The notes beneath the pieces are model-generated. The model made no database searches. It saw only the letters and a program-made list of their open reading frames with translations, and had not been told where the DNA came from. From NCBI GenBank assembly GCA_026874595.1, contig CM049312.1, positions 27,705,956 through 27,769,955 on the forward strand: a DNA stretch of 64,000 bases, given 5' to 3'. Positions 11,101 through 21,746 of this stretch are shown piece after piece. The stretch comes from Sipunculus nudus. Taxonomy: Eukaryota > Annelida > Sipuncula > Golfingiida > Sipunculidae. The first letter of the stretch is position 1. Every line of letters begins with the position of its first letter. The translations under genes were made by a program, and so were the position numbers.

Positions 11101-14100
11101 AAACACATGGATAAAGACCCTTACGTAATAGAAGCGATCTTGAAACTGAGTTAATTATGAAGATTGGGTCTATCCCTTCCCTATGAAATAAAAAAGAAGC
11201 TGATAATTCGTATCTTAGTGGTAATTTATGACTCTTAATAAGAGTTAAAATGCCTTTATTTGGAGCCGTCAGAAAACCCGGGCCCACAGAAAACGGCCGT
11301 ATCATACTTATTTTATGTGAATTTTACACTTTCTCCAATTGAGTATAATATAATGGACAGTACTCTAACTATAGACGCCAGATAGGTAATTTACTTCTAA
11401 AAATCAAGCCGATTCCTAACTAAAACATAGGGTCCGACATATTGTCAATTTTCCCGCAATACGTCTCCTGGGCCCAAATTAACACTCCATTTTAAATTAT
11501 ATATTTCTCATTTATGACTGATTACGTTAGATTAGACAATAATATAACTATGTACAAGATTTAAAACGTAAATATTCCGAATTTTCGGCGTTTATTATGG
11601 TTTTCGGGATGGTCTCATTATTTGTTAATGAACGTACCGTGTACCATGACCGGACCCAAATCGTCATGCATTATACGGGGTACAGAGGACCAATTTTCAA
11701 CATGTTCTGATTTAAAAGGGCTAATGGTTACTCCCGTTACTGTTCAAGTGTTTTATTTTTCTTTGAACTGAATAAAACCATAATCTTCTAATGAATTTAA
11801 ACTTTGTTTTAGGTATTTTAGGACTACATATAAATGTAGCATTATATCATAGAATCGCTACTTTGCTTAGTGAAAAAAAAACTAGGAAATAATTGTAGGT
11901 GGCAGATCGATAACAAATTGCCAACTGCTGCTTAATTAATTGCACTCCACACAACCCTGCATACGATACCACTCCTGATTAATCATTTATCTCAAGATTT
12001 CATGTCATCATGCTAAGGGAAACTACTTTTATAGATATATGCAGCATTTTTTGCATTTTTTTTTATTATCTTGAAATACAGAAACAATGTTTGATTGCTA
12101 AGATCTGTGGTAACCCTATATTTTTTGTGAGTGATAATTTATCATATAGTATAAGTGATTCATAGGCCAGCATAAAATAAGAAATCAATCCTTGTTTTTG
12201 TAATTTTTTTTTATTCCTGCAAAGGAATGAGGTATTCTGGTCATTTCCGCCAGGTATCTATTTTTATTATATATGAATTTTGACAATATTTTTTTTTTGT
12301 TTTCCTAATAAAATGTCTTTATTTCATAAAAAAATGGTGTTGCTGCTTCTTTAATTAATAACAGTTTTCAAATAACACTTTATTGCAATTCTATAGCTAA
12401 TCATATTCTTAAACTGATTTTTCTTCAGTACACCATAAAAGCCAGTTGACCTCTATCTTGTTTTCCTGGTCATATCTGAACAAAATGCATGGTGACAACC
12501 CTTGATCAGTTTGATTTCCACCATGAGTCAACCTTAAGCACAAAGAAAAAAAAGTTTCAGTTAATTATCAATTCCAGAAATGATAGTGGCACTTAGCTTT
12601 AGGTTACAGCTGCATTACGCTTTTCTGGTACATATTACTTTATCACGATTGTGCTATTGCCCTGCTCAGGCGTTAATCCTTTGGGTATTAATTATAATGC
12701 ATTCATTTTGAGAGTTTAAATAGGACCAATAAAGTTAACTAGTTATTCGTCTGATCAGCATGTCCAGGTCTGTCTACACAACTGTATGTATTTTCACAAA
12801 CTAACCGAGCCGGAGTCCTACAGGGTTGTAATTTTTCAAAGGAACAACCCTGATGTTTCTTAACCATCCTCAAAAAAAATATACAGATAATTTACGCAAT
12901 CATTATATGACCATGCTCCTCATATAAAATATCCTTTCGTTACAACTTATACTCAAATGTCAAAACACACCATGTTCTCGATGACCAAGAATGATAGTTG
13001 TAATCATTGTACAATGAACCTGCCATGACGTATGCCTTTAGAAAGAAAATCATGTACTTAAGTTAATTTCGAACTGAAGTTAATCATAATTATTTAGAAA
13101 TAAATGACACACAATAGATCTTTAAAAGCCAAAAAGCGACAACGAAATTTTATGATGCCATTCAATAGAGGATGTCAGCGTTACACGTTAAAGACAGTAT
13201 AGTTTTATATATCGGGAATCAACATTAACCTTAACTTAGGGATTAGAATTTCTGTACATGTTTGTCTTAACTCAAGGGGTTCACGGTGTCAGCAGTACAC
13301 CTTTGATTATAATACTTAAACCTGGGCAATAAGTACAAGTGTACACTTTAAATCACAGGGAAGGTCCTCCTCTTCAATTGAACTTTAAGACGTTCACGCA
13401 TTCTCTACTCTTGCTGGGACGACACATGTACACCCCTTTTTCAAGGAGATAGACTATTAACTCTACCTGACAACACCTCTGTGATGTGCATTTGTCCTTG
13501 TTTACGTTGCACTAAGGAATTGATGTTATCTTGCAGGTTTTCCTCTTTGCATAGATGATTTACGCCGCTCTCCCGCAACCTTGAATAAAAACAATCGAAT
13601 CCACAATCGAATCCACTACAAAAACTATGCTTGCCTGTCTGTTTGTGCACACTAATCACCGGTAATGGTGCAAAAGGGGGGGGGGGGGGAGCGGAGGTCT
13701 TTACCGACGTAATTCTATTTTTACAATCCACAAACCTATTTTTTTATCGTGTCGACTTCAGTAGAGGATGTCAGTGATACACGTTAAAGAGTGTTTAGTT
13801 TTATCTGTCGGGGATCATCGTTAACCTTAACTTAGACCTTAGGGTTTCTATAAATGGTGGTCCACGTACGTCTTAAGTCAAGGGGTTCACGGTGTCAGCA
13901 GTAAACCTTTGATTATAATACTTTATAATGGGCAAGACGTACAAGTGTACACTTTAAATCATAGAAATGTTCCTCCTCGTCAATTCAACTTTATAATGTT
14001 TAAGCCTTCGCTACTCCAGCTGGGACGACACATGTATACCGCTTTTTACAGAGATAGACTATTTTACTTTACCTAACAACACCTCTGTGATGTGCTTTTT

Positions 14101-17100
14101 TTCATTGTTTATGTTTGTTATGGAACCTAATAACAACAGATTACGTAGTCGTGACGAACATACATTTTGTTATGGAGATAAAAAAATCAGATTCTGTAAC
14201 ACTAGGCAGCGGGAAATGTCAAGGGAAATGAATAAAGAAGTCAGTGTTTTTTGTTAACAAATAATTATAATTTATTCTTAAAACAACCCTAACATTACAA
14301 TGCACTAAATCAAACAATTACACAGTATAACAACAGTATAACAGTTCATCAATACAATTACACAGTATAATGAATAAAGTGTACAATACCAGGGTGTCCG
14401 GATCCTCGATTTTTCTGGATACCACCACTGTGACAGCTCAAAAAGTCCTTCAAAACATATAATCCAGATGAACAGTTCACGGAAAACTTGTCAGAGAATA
14501 ATAGTCTAATGTAATCCCGAAAACAATCTGTTGTTATCCAAAAAAGTGAAGTTCTGGTAGTAATCCCAAAGGAAAACTGAAGACTACATAAAATCCGTTA
14601 CAAATTTCGAAGATGATCTATAAATTCTGCAATTATCGGAAAGGTCCACAAACTCATTCACACTCTTCCGTGTCCGCTGGAATTTTTTTCTCTCCCCTCT
14701 CTGGGCTCTAAACACAGCCAATAATTTATAGCTTCTCTCCCCAAAGCCTAGAAACTTCTGTTTCATGAACAATCCAAAGAACACAACAATACATAATACA
14801 CACGCGCCGAAAGAACAATACAAGACACGCGCTCATTGATTGCAAACATCCCAGAAAATTCCAGAATAGCACAAGCGCTGTGTCTGTACACGCCAGGGTT
14901 CACCCAGTTTGAATTACACCGAGCGCTGTGTCTCCACACGCCATAGCAATTGACGCCCAGGGCTTGAGCCTAACACAAAACAGAATGTCAACAGCGCATA
15001 ATAAAAGAGACACTGTTACATGTTGCACTTAAGAACTGATGTTATCTCGCTGTTTTCTTCTTTGCATGCATGATTAACACCGCTCTCCCGTCACCTTGAA
15101 TGAGAACAATCAATTCCACTACAAAATATATGCTTGCCTGTCTGTTTGTGCACACTCAACAGCCGTAATGGTGGAAGATGGTGCAAGTTCTTTCCCGAAT
15201 TGATTCTGATTTTTTACCATCGACAAACTTAACTTTGTTTCGTGTAGGCTTTGTCCACCAGAGGGCGCTGTCCTCCACTGGACTGCGCATTCTCCACACA
15301 TGAGATCTGTCTATGAAGTTCAAGGATAGATCTGATGCACACATTCGCGCGCATAACACGTTCATGGTATGGGCCGAAATCGAGCCATTTCGCCTGAGAA
15401 GCGTAATTTACAAAAATTAAGTAAAATGCAAATAAAGCAAATAAAGAGTATGCTTCGACAACATCCAATCAAAATATAACCAACAAAAAGTGTTTGTCCT
15501 TGAAACATATTTATATGATAAACCCGTAAGTCTGTTTTGCGATGTAAAATCCGTGACGCGGACTGTAAATATAAACAGACACTTATGCACGTTCTTCCTA
15601 GAGAGTTTACTTGAAAGAACCGTTTCAAGAATTGTTGAAGATGTAAATGCACGGTGATTGTTCAGCGATTCCTGCTGTGGTCTTAACAGCTTTTTGCAAA
15701 AGGATTGATTACATACATGAATGGGGGGATTAACCATTATCTGACATAAGACATGGGTGCCAAGGGATCGAGAGTCACGTCTTTTTATGCATTTTTTATG
15801 ACACAAGTGAGGCGGTGTCCGGGTCAAATGTCAGGTCAAACAATTTAAAACCCGATATTATAACTAAAACCAAGCAGCTACTCATGAAAACATGTATAAT
15901 AATTGGTAATAATTATTTATTAATAATAATATTTATGCAGTCAACTTCAAATCTATAGTGTCTATAGTATTTCAGTATAGCATTAGTTATATTTGATAAA
16001 CATTAATTTTTTTTATATAATTGGGGCTCAAAGGAAAGTTCCAAGATAAAATTAATTATTAATCGCCAAGAACACAGAATCTGCTTAGACACTACATACG
16101 GTTTGACCATATGATGACAGTGTAAATAATTTCTTAGCCATAAAGCTGACTTGGATGGTCCATCAGAGGGAACCATAAAGCATTATGTATTGCAAAACGA
16201 ACACAATAAATCAGAAGTGTGTATACTCTCCAGGTGCATTCACCCATACATATCATTGCAAATAAATAAAATTCAAATAACTTTGAATGAAGTGTGATGG
16301 TATGTATTTTAATGTACAACAAACTTTCAATGTAGATCAATTTTGATCAATTAAATTCCACATTTAAAAATTAATCCTCCTACCTGTAATTTTCCATTTA
16401 GCCATTTTTTACATCAGCCATTAAATAATTACCTCAGCCCTTTTTTTTATCTCAGCCATTTTTATATAGAACTAATAATGGTCCGTTATGATATAGTCCA
16501 GCACTCAGAATTTTACTGGTGCTGGTAAAGTCGACGTCAAATATTCTTTCCTGTAATGCATACTGACATTGTGTTGCACACTGGGGATGTGACCGGGGTG
16601 GGAATTTGATTTTTTTGTTTTCTATTAAGTTGCTTTGTTGTTATATTGAAATGTTATTTTATCATCTTTCAGTCTTTGTTTGTCCTTGCAGTGAATGGTA
16701 CAAAACTATAAACTATAAAATCCAATTTGGAAATAAAGTTATAAAGCATTTATTTTATGCAGATTTCATTGTAAAATATAACCATACATTCAGAATGAGA
16801 CCATAGATCTAACTGTCCCAATTCTATTGACTGAGCAGTGACGATATCCTTGTTATTTCCTGTACATATTATTTTTCCTGAATTCTCCTGAATTAACAGA
16901 TTATCAGATACAGTGAGTGTGTGGAATAATTGTCAAAAGTGCATAATATATGTAGTCTTTTTACAAAAAGCTGAGTAAAACAAATAACAGATATACATAT
17001 ATCGTAAGTGGATGGGATAAAAGTCAAAAGCTGTATTATACCCTTCCCAGTGGCTATAACATCAATTGGTCAGGGATGGACCACAAGCCTGTAAGCTCCC

Positions 17101-18371
17101 GATAGCAAACACAGTTTAACTGGCACTATCACCACAGAGGGATGCATACTCACAAGCAGTGACGCAGCCCTGCCAAGCTGCAACGTTGAGCGGAAGCATT
17201 ATTGCATATATCTGTAACCCGGAACAGAGCTCTCTCTAATGTAATACGTATTTATAAAATTCTTTATTAAAGTCTTTTCAAATGAAATCTCAAATATCTC
17301 AAACTAGCTGATAAACCCGGTATACCTGGCTTTTTACCGGGGTTTGGGAGATATATTTACTGAGATATTGAATTTTGGGTCATTTTTATTATAACAGTTA
17401 AAAGTAAATATAGATTTTTAGTAGGGTACTCTCCGAATACGATATGTATAAATATTTTTACTGTTATTTTGTGGCGCTGTGCTCGTGGCAAAAATCATAC
17501 CCCGGCATGTTCACCTTGAAGACCTGGTCAGTGATGGTTTCCATTGCGAACCGGAATGAGACGCTAAGGAATACAGTGTTGCGTTGATATTTGACTGGTT
17601 TCTATCGTTGGACGTATAAAGAATAGGTTGATGTGAGGAACACATGAAAGATTAATTATATGTACGTTGCGACGAAACTGTTCCTGAAGAAGGAAACAGA
17701 AAATGCATACATCGTAAGTAGCAGAAGCGGACCCAGCGGGACTCCATGCAGTGGGTCAGTATCCCATTTTCAGCCACCGCAACCTTTTTTTCATCGTATC
17801 AGACAAATTTTGAGGCCTGAACCCCCCCCCCCCCCCCCCCCCAAACGTGAACCGAATTCCTTTTATAAGTATAAGATGTGAACAAATTTGGACATAATTA
17901 AATTTAAAATCTTAAAGGGGCACCATTTCAAGCAAGAAGGACATTTTAGTGGACTATTATCAAACTGTCATGTTTTTTTGTTCTAATTGAAACTGATTTT
18001 TTTTTTAATTTTGAGTCAACAAAAAAAAATGCTATTTAAAGTTGTTTACACATTGCTTGCAGTAGTGTCCTTTTCACTCACCAGGTGACGTACTATCGCT
18101 TCTCCATCTCTTGGGCGAGAATTCAACCGACCGGCCGTGGAGCTTTTAATCAGCCTGGTATTGACTACTACAACGGGCTGATCGACGAATTGCTGGCGGA
18201 GAACATCCAACCAATGGTCACACTCTACCACTGGGACCTTCCTCAGGCACTTCAAGATCTCGGTGGTTTTGAAAACGAGTCCCTGGTCACATATTTTGAG
18301 GAATATGCCAATATCTGCTTCAGGGAGTTCGGCGACCGGGTAGGTCTAATTAATACCATCTCTCTCTCTCT

Positions 18372-18448
<77 letters not shown>

Positions 18449-20444
18449 AGTAAAACCTAGGTTAACGGCCACTGCCACTTCTGTTGAACGACCACTTCAA
18501 TATAACGACCACTAGTTCACGGTACCAATTCTTTTATGCTCTTAGTGCTCTTATCATATGACCTCGCTTAGATAATCACCTCGAAAATGCGACTATTGGC
18601 GGTCGTAATTTCAAGGTTTTACTATATATATAAATATATGTATATATAAAGGTAATTGTTTATTTATTTGAACAACAATGCTTATTTTAAATAGTTTAAT
18701 TACTAGTAGACTTTAATATTGTTTCCCTTCACATCCATCTATCTTTATTTTATTTAGACTTTTATATCTTTGAATTTCCGTGGGAAACAAGGGGAGGTTG
18801 ACCACGGCATGGAAATCAGCTAAATCATTAATAATTATTCAGCTCTTCGCTAAGGCATGCCTGACATGCATAATTTGAGAGGGGACAGCCCATGGTTATA
18901 CTGCGTGGGAGCTGGCACTGGTAACATCGAGTCGCCACAAACTAGTCAACTAAATATAAGGAATAGTTCAAGTGACGACCCGGGGACTATTTTTTTCCAG
19001 CTTTTCACAACAGAGATTGTGGAGACACTGCTTTGTGCGGACATTGATAATAAAAAACATTTATAATGTACTGTGTTACGGGGTGCAAATAAAAGCGGAC
19101 CGAACTGTCTCGCTAGTGAGGCATGCTTTTCTAGCGAAGCCGTTGGTAGGCCGGACTTGTGCGCCACCAACATGGGTTTCAATCCCGGATCGGCCCAGTG
19201 TTTTCTCCCTGCAAAATTTGCCGTCGTAACGAAATGGGGGCTCGTCCAACGTGACGGTGAACTTTGTGGCCCTGGGAATAAGCTCGCCTAAGTGTGACTC
19301 CTGAGATAATTAGTCTTGTTCTGAAAGCAGAACGCTCTTAAGAGGGTGTGTGTTACGGGGTGCACATAAAAGCGGACCGAACTGTCTCGCTCGTGAAGCA
19401 TGCTTTTCCAGCGAAGCGGTTGGTACGCCGGATTTGTGCGCCACCAACATGGGTTCAAATCCCAGATTGGCCCAGTTTTTTCTCCCTGAAAAATTTGCCT
19501 TCGTAACAACTGCAAGTGAATTCCTTGTCGACACGTAAATGAGAATAGGTGTCGCGCACTTCTTCCCCAATAATAACCTTGACAAAATTAAAGAATCAGA
19601 ATATTTATCTCGCAAACATCGGGACTTGTTTAGATGTGCATTTACATCAGCGTTTAAGATGATTTATGCAAACCTGTATCAATTATGAAAAAAACATGAT
19701 CTGTAGAATAGATAAATTTGCACAGCATACATATATATATTTATATATATATATGTGTGTGTGTGTGTATATATATACACACACAAAATAAATATTCTAC
19801 TGTGCAATGAACATTTTTCAAGAAGATAACGTGAAACCTGTCTGAAAGACTATATGTCTAAAAAGACCCCCTGTCTATTAAGAACACAGCTGGTTCAACC
19901 GAAAGCGTTATAACTGACCTAACAAATAAGACCACAAGCGTACTGGGACGACCTTTGGCCAGTCCCACGGATGGTCTAAGTACACAAGTTTCATATCTCC
20001 GTGAGGATGTACCGAACCATGCATCCTATGAATAATGTTGTACTGGTCCCGCGTACTGAAGTGACAGGGACCTCAGCTGTAAACGGGGAATATGTATTTC
20101 AGAAAAAAAACCAATAGTATAATCCAATGTAGACTACGTCTATTTCAGTAGGTGATATTGGACACCTGTCAATTAAGGCACTAAATAAAAATACATGTAC
20201 ATGGGATAACGTACAAATGCACTCCGCAAATTACCTGTTTTATTAATGCGGGAAACATCTTTTCTCAATATTATGCTTTAGCTATATGTGGGGGGACACA
20301 GATGTGAATTGAACAGAGACTGATATTGAGGCAGTAAAGCAAATTCGGTATCATTCCGGAAGTCATGATAATAAGGCCTAAGTTTATGAACAGTTAACAG
20401 TGCGGATAAGGGTATTTTTTGCGTGGTTAAACCTCATCTCCTTT

Positions 20445-20510
<66 letters not shown>

Positions 20511-21746
20511 ATGTATATACGTAAAATTTAAAGCTTTATTTTTTTAATAGGTTAAACTTTGGTTGACTTTCAACGAACCATTTGTGGTCACTTGGATTGG
20601 TTATGGAATTGGTGTGCATGCGCCCGGGATAAAGGACCACCCTGATACTGCCCCCTACAAGGTAGCTCATACTATCATCAAAGCGCATGCGCGTGCATGG
20701 CACCTCTACAACAACACTTACCGTGCAACGCAGAATGGTCAGAGTACCTCTTCTGAAAATAGTTTTAACTAATCCAAACAGATGTCTCTATACGCACCGA
20801 TGACCAGATGTGCATTACAAATTCGTTGGGAGGGTCCCCTAAACACTACATATTTTAAATGAACTACCTTTTTAATTCTACAGTTCTTTTGCAAAATTAT
20901 GGGTTAATATGTTTTTCTACCCTTCACGCTTTTCAGATAAAAGCTTGCATGGGTTTTAAACGTTAAAATATTTTAAATAATAATAATAATAATAATCATT
21001 ATAATCATAATAATCATAATAAAGATTAACAAAATCTTAGATTGAAAAACACGCATTAAGGTATAATTTGAGGCTTCATGTTTTACTAGGACGCGTGTCA
21101 ATCACCCTCGATTCGGATTGGAAGGAAGCGCGTGACCCAAACAATCAGCAAGACGTGGACACCGCCGAGAGAGCGATGCAGTTCAAACTAGGGTGGTACG
21201 CCCATCCCATCTTCGTGAACGGCGACTACCCACAGGTCATGAAAGAAGCCGTGGCCAGGAAGTCTCAGGAACAGGGATTAAATCAGTCACGGTTACCCGA
21301 GTTTACCGAGGAAGAAAAACAGATGATCAAAGGTGAGTTAAAAGGATATATAATGTAAAATTATATATATATATATATAAATCTGCGCCAAAGCTTTTTT
21401 CAGCCACCAAAATAAACAGTTATATGGCGTTAAGTCAGTTTACCCAAGCCGCTGCATTGAAGGAATCTCGATTTTTTTCTCAGAGCCCGTATATATTCAT
21501 CGAGTAAAATATCACTTTAAGCAGCTAAATGAATTTCTTATGTCAGCCCTTATGTTAATCAGTTGTAGTTTTTCATCCATGAGCAATATTGAGTATACAT
21601 ATACTTTGACTGACAGGAACTCATGATTTCTTTGGACTGAACCACTACACGACGCAACTGATATCACACAAGGTCAACCCCGCCACCCCGGCAAGCTACG
21701 AGAAAGACCAGGACATGGAGGAATACCGAGACCCGTCATGGGACAC
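4918..21746 (+). CDS. Secreted family 1 glycoside hydrolase (lactase/beta-glucosidase/myrosinase-like), 5' six exons
   Basis: Exons at 4918-5074, 5832-5962, 18085-18339, 20551-20737, 21090-21332 and 21617-21746 join in phase to give 367 codons plus 2 nt. GH1 enzymes hydrolyse beta-linked glucosides and galactosides by a retaining mechanism on a (beta/alpha)8 barrel. Visible features are a signal peptide (residues 1-20), the N-terminal GH1 signature [14 protein letters not shown] (34-47) with glycone-binding Q44, YHWDLP with H145, TFNEP with acid/base E190, and NHY (N333, Y335). Four N-glycosylation sequons (NDT, NES, NNT, NQS) fit an extracellular protein. Typical single-domain members are about 500 residues, so about 130 residues are missing, including the nucleophile in the ITENG motif. 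They must lie downstream of a >42-kb intron beyond the window. Substrate cannot be assigned; several GH1 subgroups share these motifs. Confidence 0.93.
5075..5831 (+). other. GH1 intron 1 (757 bp)
   Basis: Bounded by GTTAGT and TTAACTTACAG. A+T-rich. An 87-codon open frame on the minus strand (5093-5356) has no support. Nothing else is seen. Confidence 0.8.
5832..5962 (+). CDS. GH1 gene exon 2
   Basis: The acceptor TTAACTTACAG is followed by 131 nt encoding [14 protein letters not shown] and [21 protein letters not shown]. These match the conserved GH1 segments for 'GxSIWDxFxH' and 'ACDxYxxYxEDVxLMKxLG'. It ends in phase 0 at GGT before GTAAGT. It carries the NDT sequon at about residue 72. 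Confidence 0.93.
6001..6770. mobile_element. Possible nonautonomous DNA transposon remnant (CGATAT-rich ends)
   Basis: The segment is flanked by related, roughly inverted CG/AT words. On the left are TTATCGCCTACGAATTTCG, TATCGCAG and ATATTGCGAT. On the right are AAAATATCGATATTTC, CCGCGATACGCAATATGCGA and TTTCGCGATATATCGATATA. Similar CGATAT palindromic ends occur in hAT-type miniature elements of animals. No target-site duplication or transposase was found, so the assignment is weak. A (TTA)n tract lies inside. Confidence 0.22.
6097..6132. repeat. (TTA)n microsatellite
   Basis: About twelve uninterrupted ATT/TTA units. Confidence 0.9.
8021..8120. repeat. (CA)n/(TA)n compound microsatellite
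   Basis: ACAAACACAAACA, then (AC)n, then about 30 TA units. Two overlapping open frames on opposite strands here are produced by the repeat and are not genes. Confidence 0.95.
10215..10530 (+). mobile_element. tRNA-derived SINE (or tRNA pseudogene plus tail)
   Basis: Positions 10215-10280 fold like a tRNA. GGCTT at the 5' end pairs with AAGCC at the 3' end, an A-box-like word TGGCACAGGGGTAGAGC follows, and a T-arm reads AGACTTCGAATCT with the loop TTCGAAT (B-box-like). About 250 bp of unrelated body follows, ending near repeated TACATGTACTTACTTA. A functional tRNA is unlikely because the anticodon arm is poor and the 66-nt head is short. The right boundary is approximate. Confidence 0.6.
13161..13741. 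repeat. 0.6-kb tandem duplication, copy 1
   Basis: Shares ordered blocks with copy 2 at an offset of about 596 bp: AGAGGATGTCAG, AAGGGGTTCACGGTGTCAGC, TTTGATTATAATACTT, ACAAGTGTACACTTTAAATC, GGGACGACACATGTA and AACACCTCTGTGATGTGC. After the insertion in copy 2, GAACTGATGTTATCT-like and ATGCTTGCCTGTCTGTTTGT words continue the alignment. It contains a G14 run near its end. Divergence is moderate, so the duplication is not recent. No coding content is recognised. Confidence 0.75.
13676..13689. repeat. G14 homopolymer
   Basis: Fourteen consecutive G at 13676-13689. Copy 2 of the duplication lacks it. Confidence 0.9.
13757..15237. repeat. 0.6-kb tandem duplication, copy 2, split by an insertion
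   Basis: Left part 13757-14115 and right part about 15021-15237 together align with copy 1. The break lies between TTTATGTT and GCACTTAAGAACTGATG, which are contiguous in copy 1 (TTTACGTTGCACTAAGGAATTGATG). The material between is the 905-bp element. Confidence 0.75.
14116..15020 (-). mobile_element. Probable solo LTR (about 905 bp)
   Basis: The element interrupts copy 2 of the local duplication, so its edges can be placed from the uninterrupted copy 1. Read on the minus strand it starts TGTAACAGTGTCTC and ends GGTTCCATAACA, the TG...CA termini of an LTR. It contains an AATAAA (TTTATT near 14270 on the plus strand). A TGTT flank (14112-14115 and 15021-15024) looks like a 4-bp target-site duplication; ATGTT is possible if the element ends one base earlier. 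No internal gag-pol sequence is present. A diverged relative sits at 2150-2536. A nonautonomous DNA element is the alternative. Confidence 0.5.
17822..17842. repeat. C21 homopolymer
   Basis: Twenty-one consecutive C; on the complementary strand this is a long G run able to form quadruplexes. Also a likely place for length error in assembly. Confidence 0.9.
18085..18339 (+). CDS. GH1 gene exon 3
   Basis: The acceptor TTTTCACTCACCAG is followed by 255 nt (85 codons, phase 0 on both sides). It encodes [32 protein letters not shown] and [14 protein letters not shown]. These are the GH1 barrel strands with glycone-binding H145 (YHW). It ends FREFGDR before GTAGGT. The open frame runs on into a TC/TA microsatellite but is spliced before it. 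Confidence 0.93.
18359..18446. repeat. (TC)n(TA)n microsatellite
   Basis: Short TC run followed by about 70 bp of nearly pure TA, starting about 20 nt after the exon 3 donor. Confidence 0.95.
18857..19066 (+). pseudogene. Possible piggyBac-type transposase fragment
   Basis: A 69-codon open frame includes [20 protein letters not shown] and then [10 protein letters not shown]. The DPxxxFxxFFTxEIVexL pattern resembles the conserved segment near the N-terminal part of piggyBac-derived (PGBD) transposases, where a Phe-rich helix precedes 'ETNRYA'. The expected TNRYA is not present, and no DDD catalytic region follows. If correct, it is a short dead fragment. The resemblance was judged by eye. Confidence 0.28.
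19074..19230 (+). repeat. 157-bp tRNA-like repeat, copy A
   Basis: Begins TGTTACGGGGTGCA and ends GTCGTAAC. It is about 85-90% identical by eye to copy B at an offset of 277 bp. Copy A's B-box region (GGGTTTCAATCCC) carries an extra T compared with copy B. Confidence 0.8.
19351..19507 (+). repeat. 157-bp tRNA-like repeat, copy B
   Basis: Same length as copy A. It carries GGGTTCAAATCCC, which has the RNA polymerase III B-box form GGTTCAAATCC inside a T-arm-like hairpin. A GCG...CGC D-arm-like hairpin (AGCGAAGCGGTTGGTACGC) lies upstream. Best read as a tRNA-derived SINE head or a tRNA-like module inside a larger transposon; no convincing acceptor stem or anticodon loop was found. Confidence 0.6.
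19731..19790. repeat. TA/TG/CA compound microsatellite
   Basis: (TA)n, (TG)n, (TA)n and (CA)n in succession; the TG and CA runs are inverted and could pair as a hairpin. Confidence 0.9.
20449..20518. repeat. (TA)n microsatellite
   Basis: Nearly pure TA run ending about 30 nt before the exon 4 acceptor. Confidence 0.95.
20551..20737 (+). CDS. GH1 gene exon 4: catalytic acid/base
   Basis: The acceptor TTTTTTTAATAG is followed by 187 nt encoding [13 protein letters not shown], with catalytic acid/base E190 in TFNEP, then [11 protein letters not shown] and a helix ending NNTYRATQN. It ends in phase 1 before GTCAGA, a weak donor. A second candidate GT six bases further on (GTACCT) would keep the frame and add two residues. 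The first is preferred because it gives the family-typical NGRVSI junction with exon 5. Confidence 0.9.
20738..21089 (+). other. GH1 intron 4 (352 bp)
   Basis: Bounded by GTCAGA and TTTTACTAG. Contains an ATA/ATC trinucleotide-rich tract at about 20977-21022. Confidence 0.8.
21090..21332 (+). CDS. GH1 gene exon 5
   Basis: The acceptor TTTTACTAG is followed by 243 nt encoding [45 protein letters not shown] and [14 protein letters not shown]. All are standard GH1 blocks ('GWxxxPIxxGDYP', 'RLPxFTxxE'). It starts and ends in phase 1; the donor is GTGAGT. Confidence 0.93.
21333..21616 (+). other. GH1 intron 5 (284 bp)
   Basis: Bounded by GTGAGT and ACTTTGACTGACAG. Contains a short (TA)n run at about 21362-21380. 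Confidence 0.8.
21617..21746 (+). CDS. GH1 gene exon 6, last exon in the window
   Basis: The acceptor ACTTTGACTGACAG is followed by 130 nt encoding [19 protein letters not shown] (with the conserved N-x-Y) and a polar tail ending PSWD. It ends in phase 2 (AC) at 21746, directly before GTAAGTATCC. The last three exonic bases CAC and the intron bases from the second position on match the 42-bp array unit. The next coding exon should begin with one nucleotide completing the codon and carry the ITENG nucleophile block; it is not in this window. Confidence 0.92.

Larger units (their letters stand above)
5963..18084 (+). other. GH1 intron 2 (12.1 kb), repeat-rich
   Basis: Bounded by GTAAGT and TTTTCACTCACCAG. 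It holds a CGATAT-rich transposon-like segment, microsatellites, a tRNA-derived SINE, a 0.6-kb tandem duplication interrupted by a probable solo LTR, and long G and C runs. Short open frames within it (99 codons at 6804-7103, 136 codons at 15417-15827 minus) have no recognised motifs or supporting splice structure. Stretches 8620-10200, 10550-13150 and 15240-17800 hold nothing I can name. Confidence 0.8.
18340..20550 (+). other. GH1 intron 3 (2.2 kb)
   Basis: Bounded by GTAGGT and TTTTTTTAATAG. It contains two long TA microsatellites, a possible piggyBac remnant, and a pair of 157-bp repeats. The rest (19510-20440) is unremarkable A+T-rich sequence. Confidence 0.8.

Noticed and set aside
11099-11305. 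68-codon minus-strand open frame between ACCCGGGCC words
   Set aside because: No recognisable family; isolated short frame in a region otherwise rich in stops.
15229-15827. Overlapping minus-strand open frames of 79, 96 and 136 codons
   Set aside because: They overlap in different frames, show no recognisable domain or splice-site structure, and partly cover the tail of the duplicated repeat.
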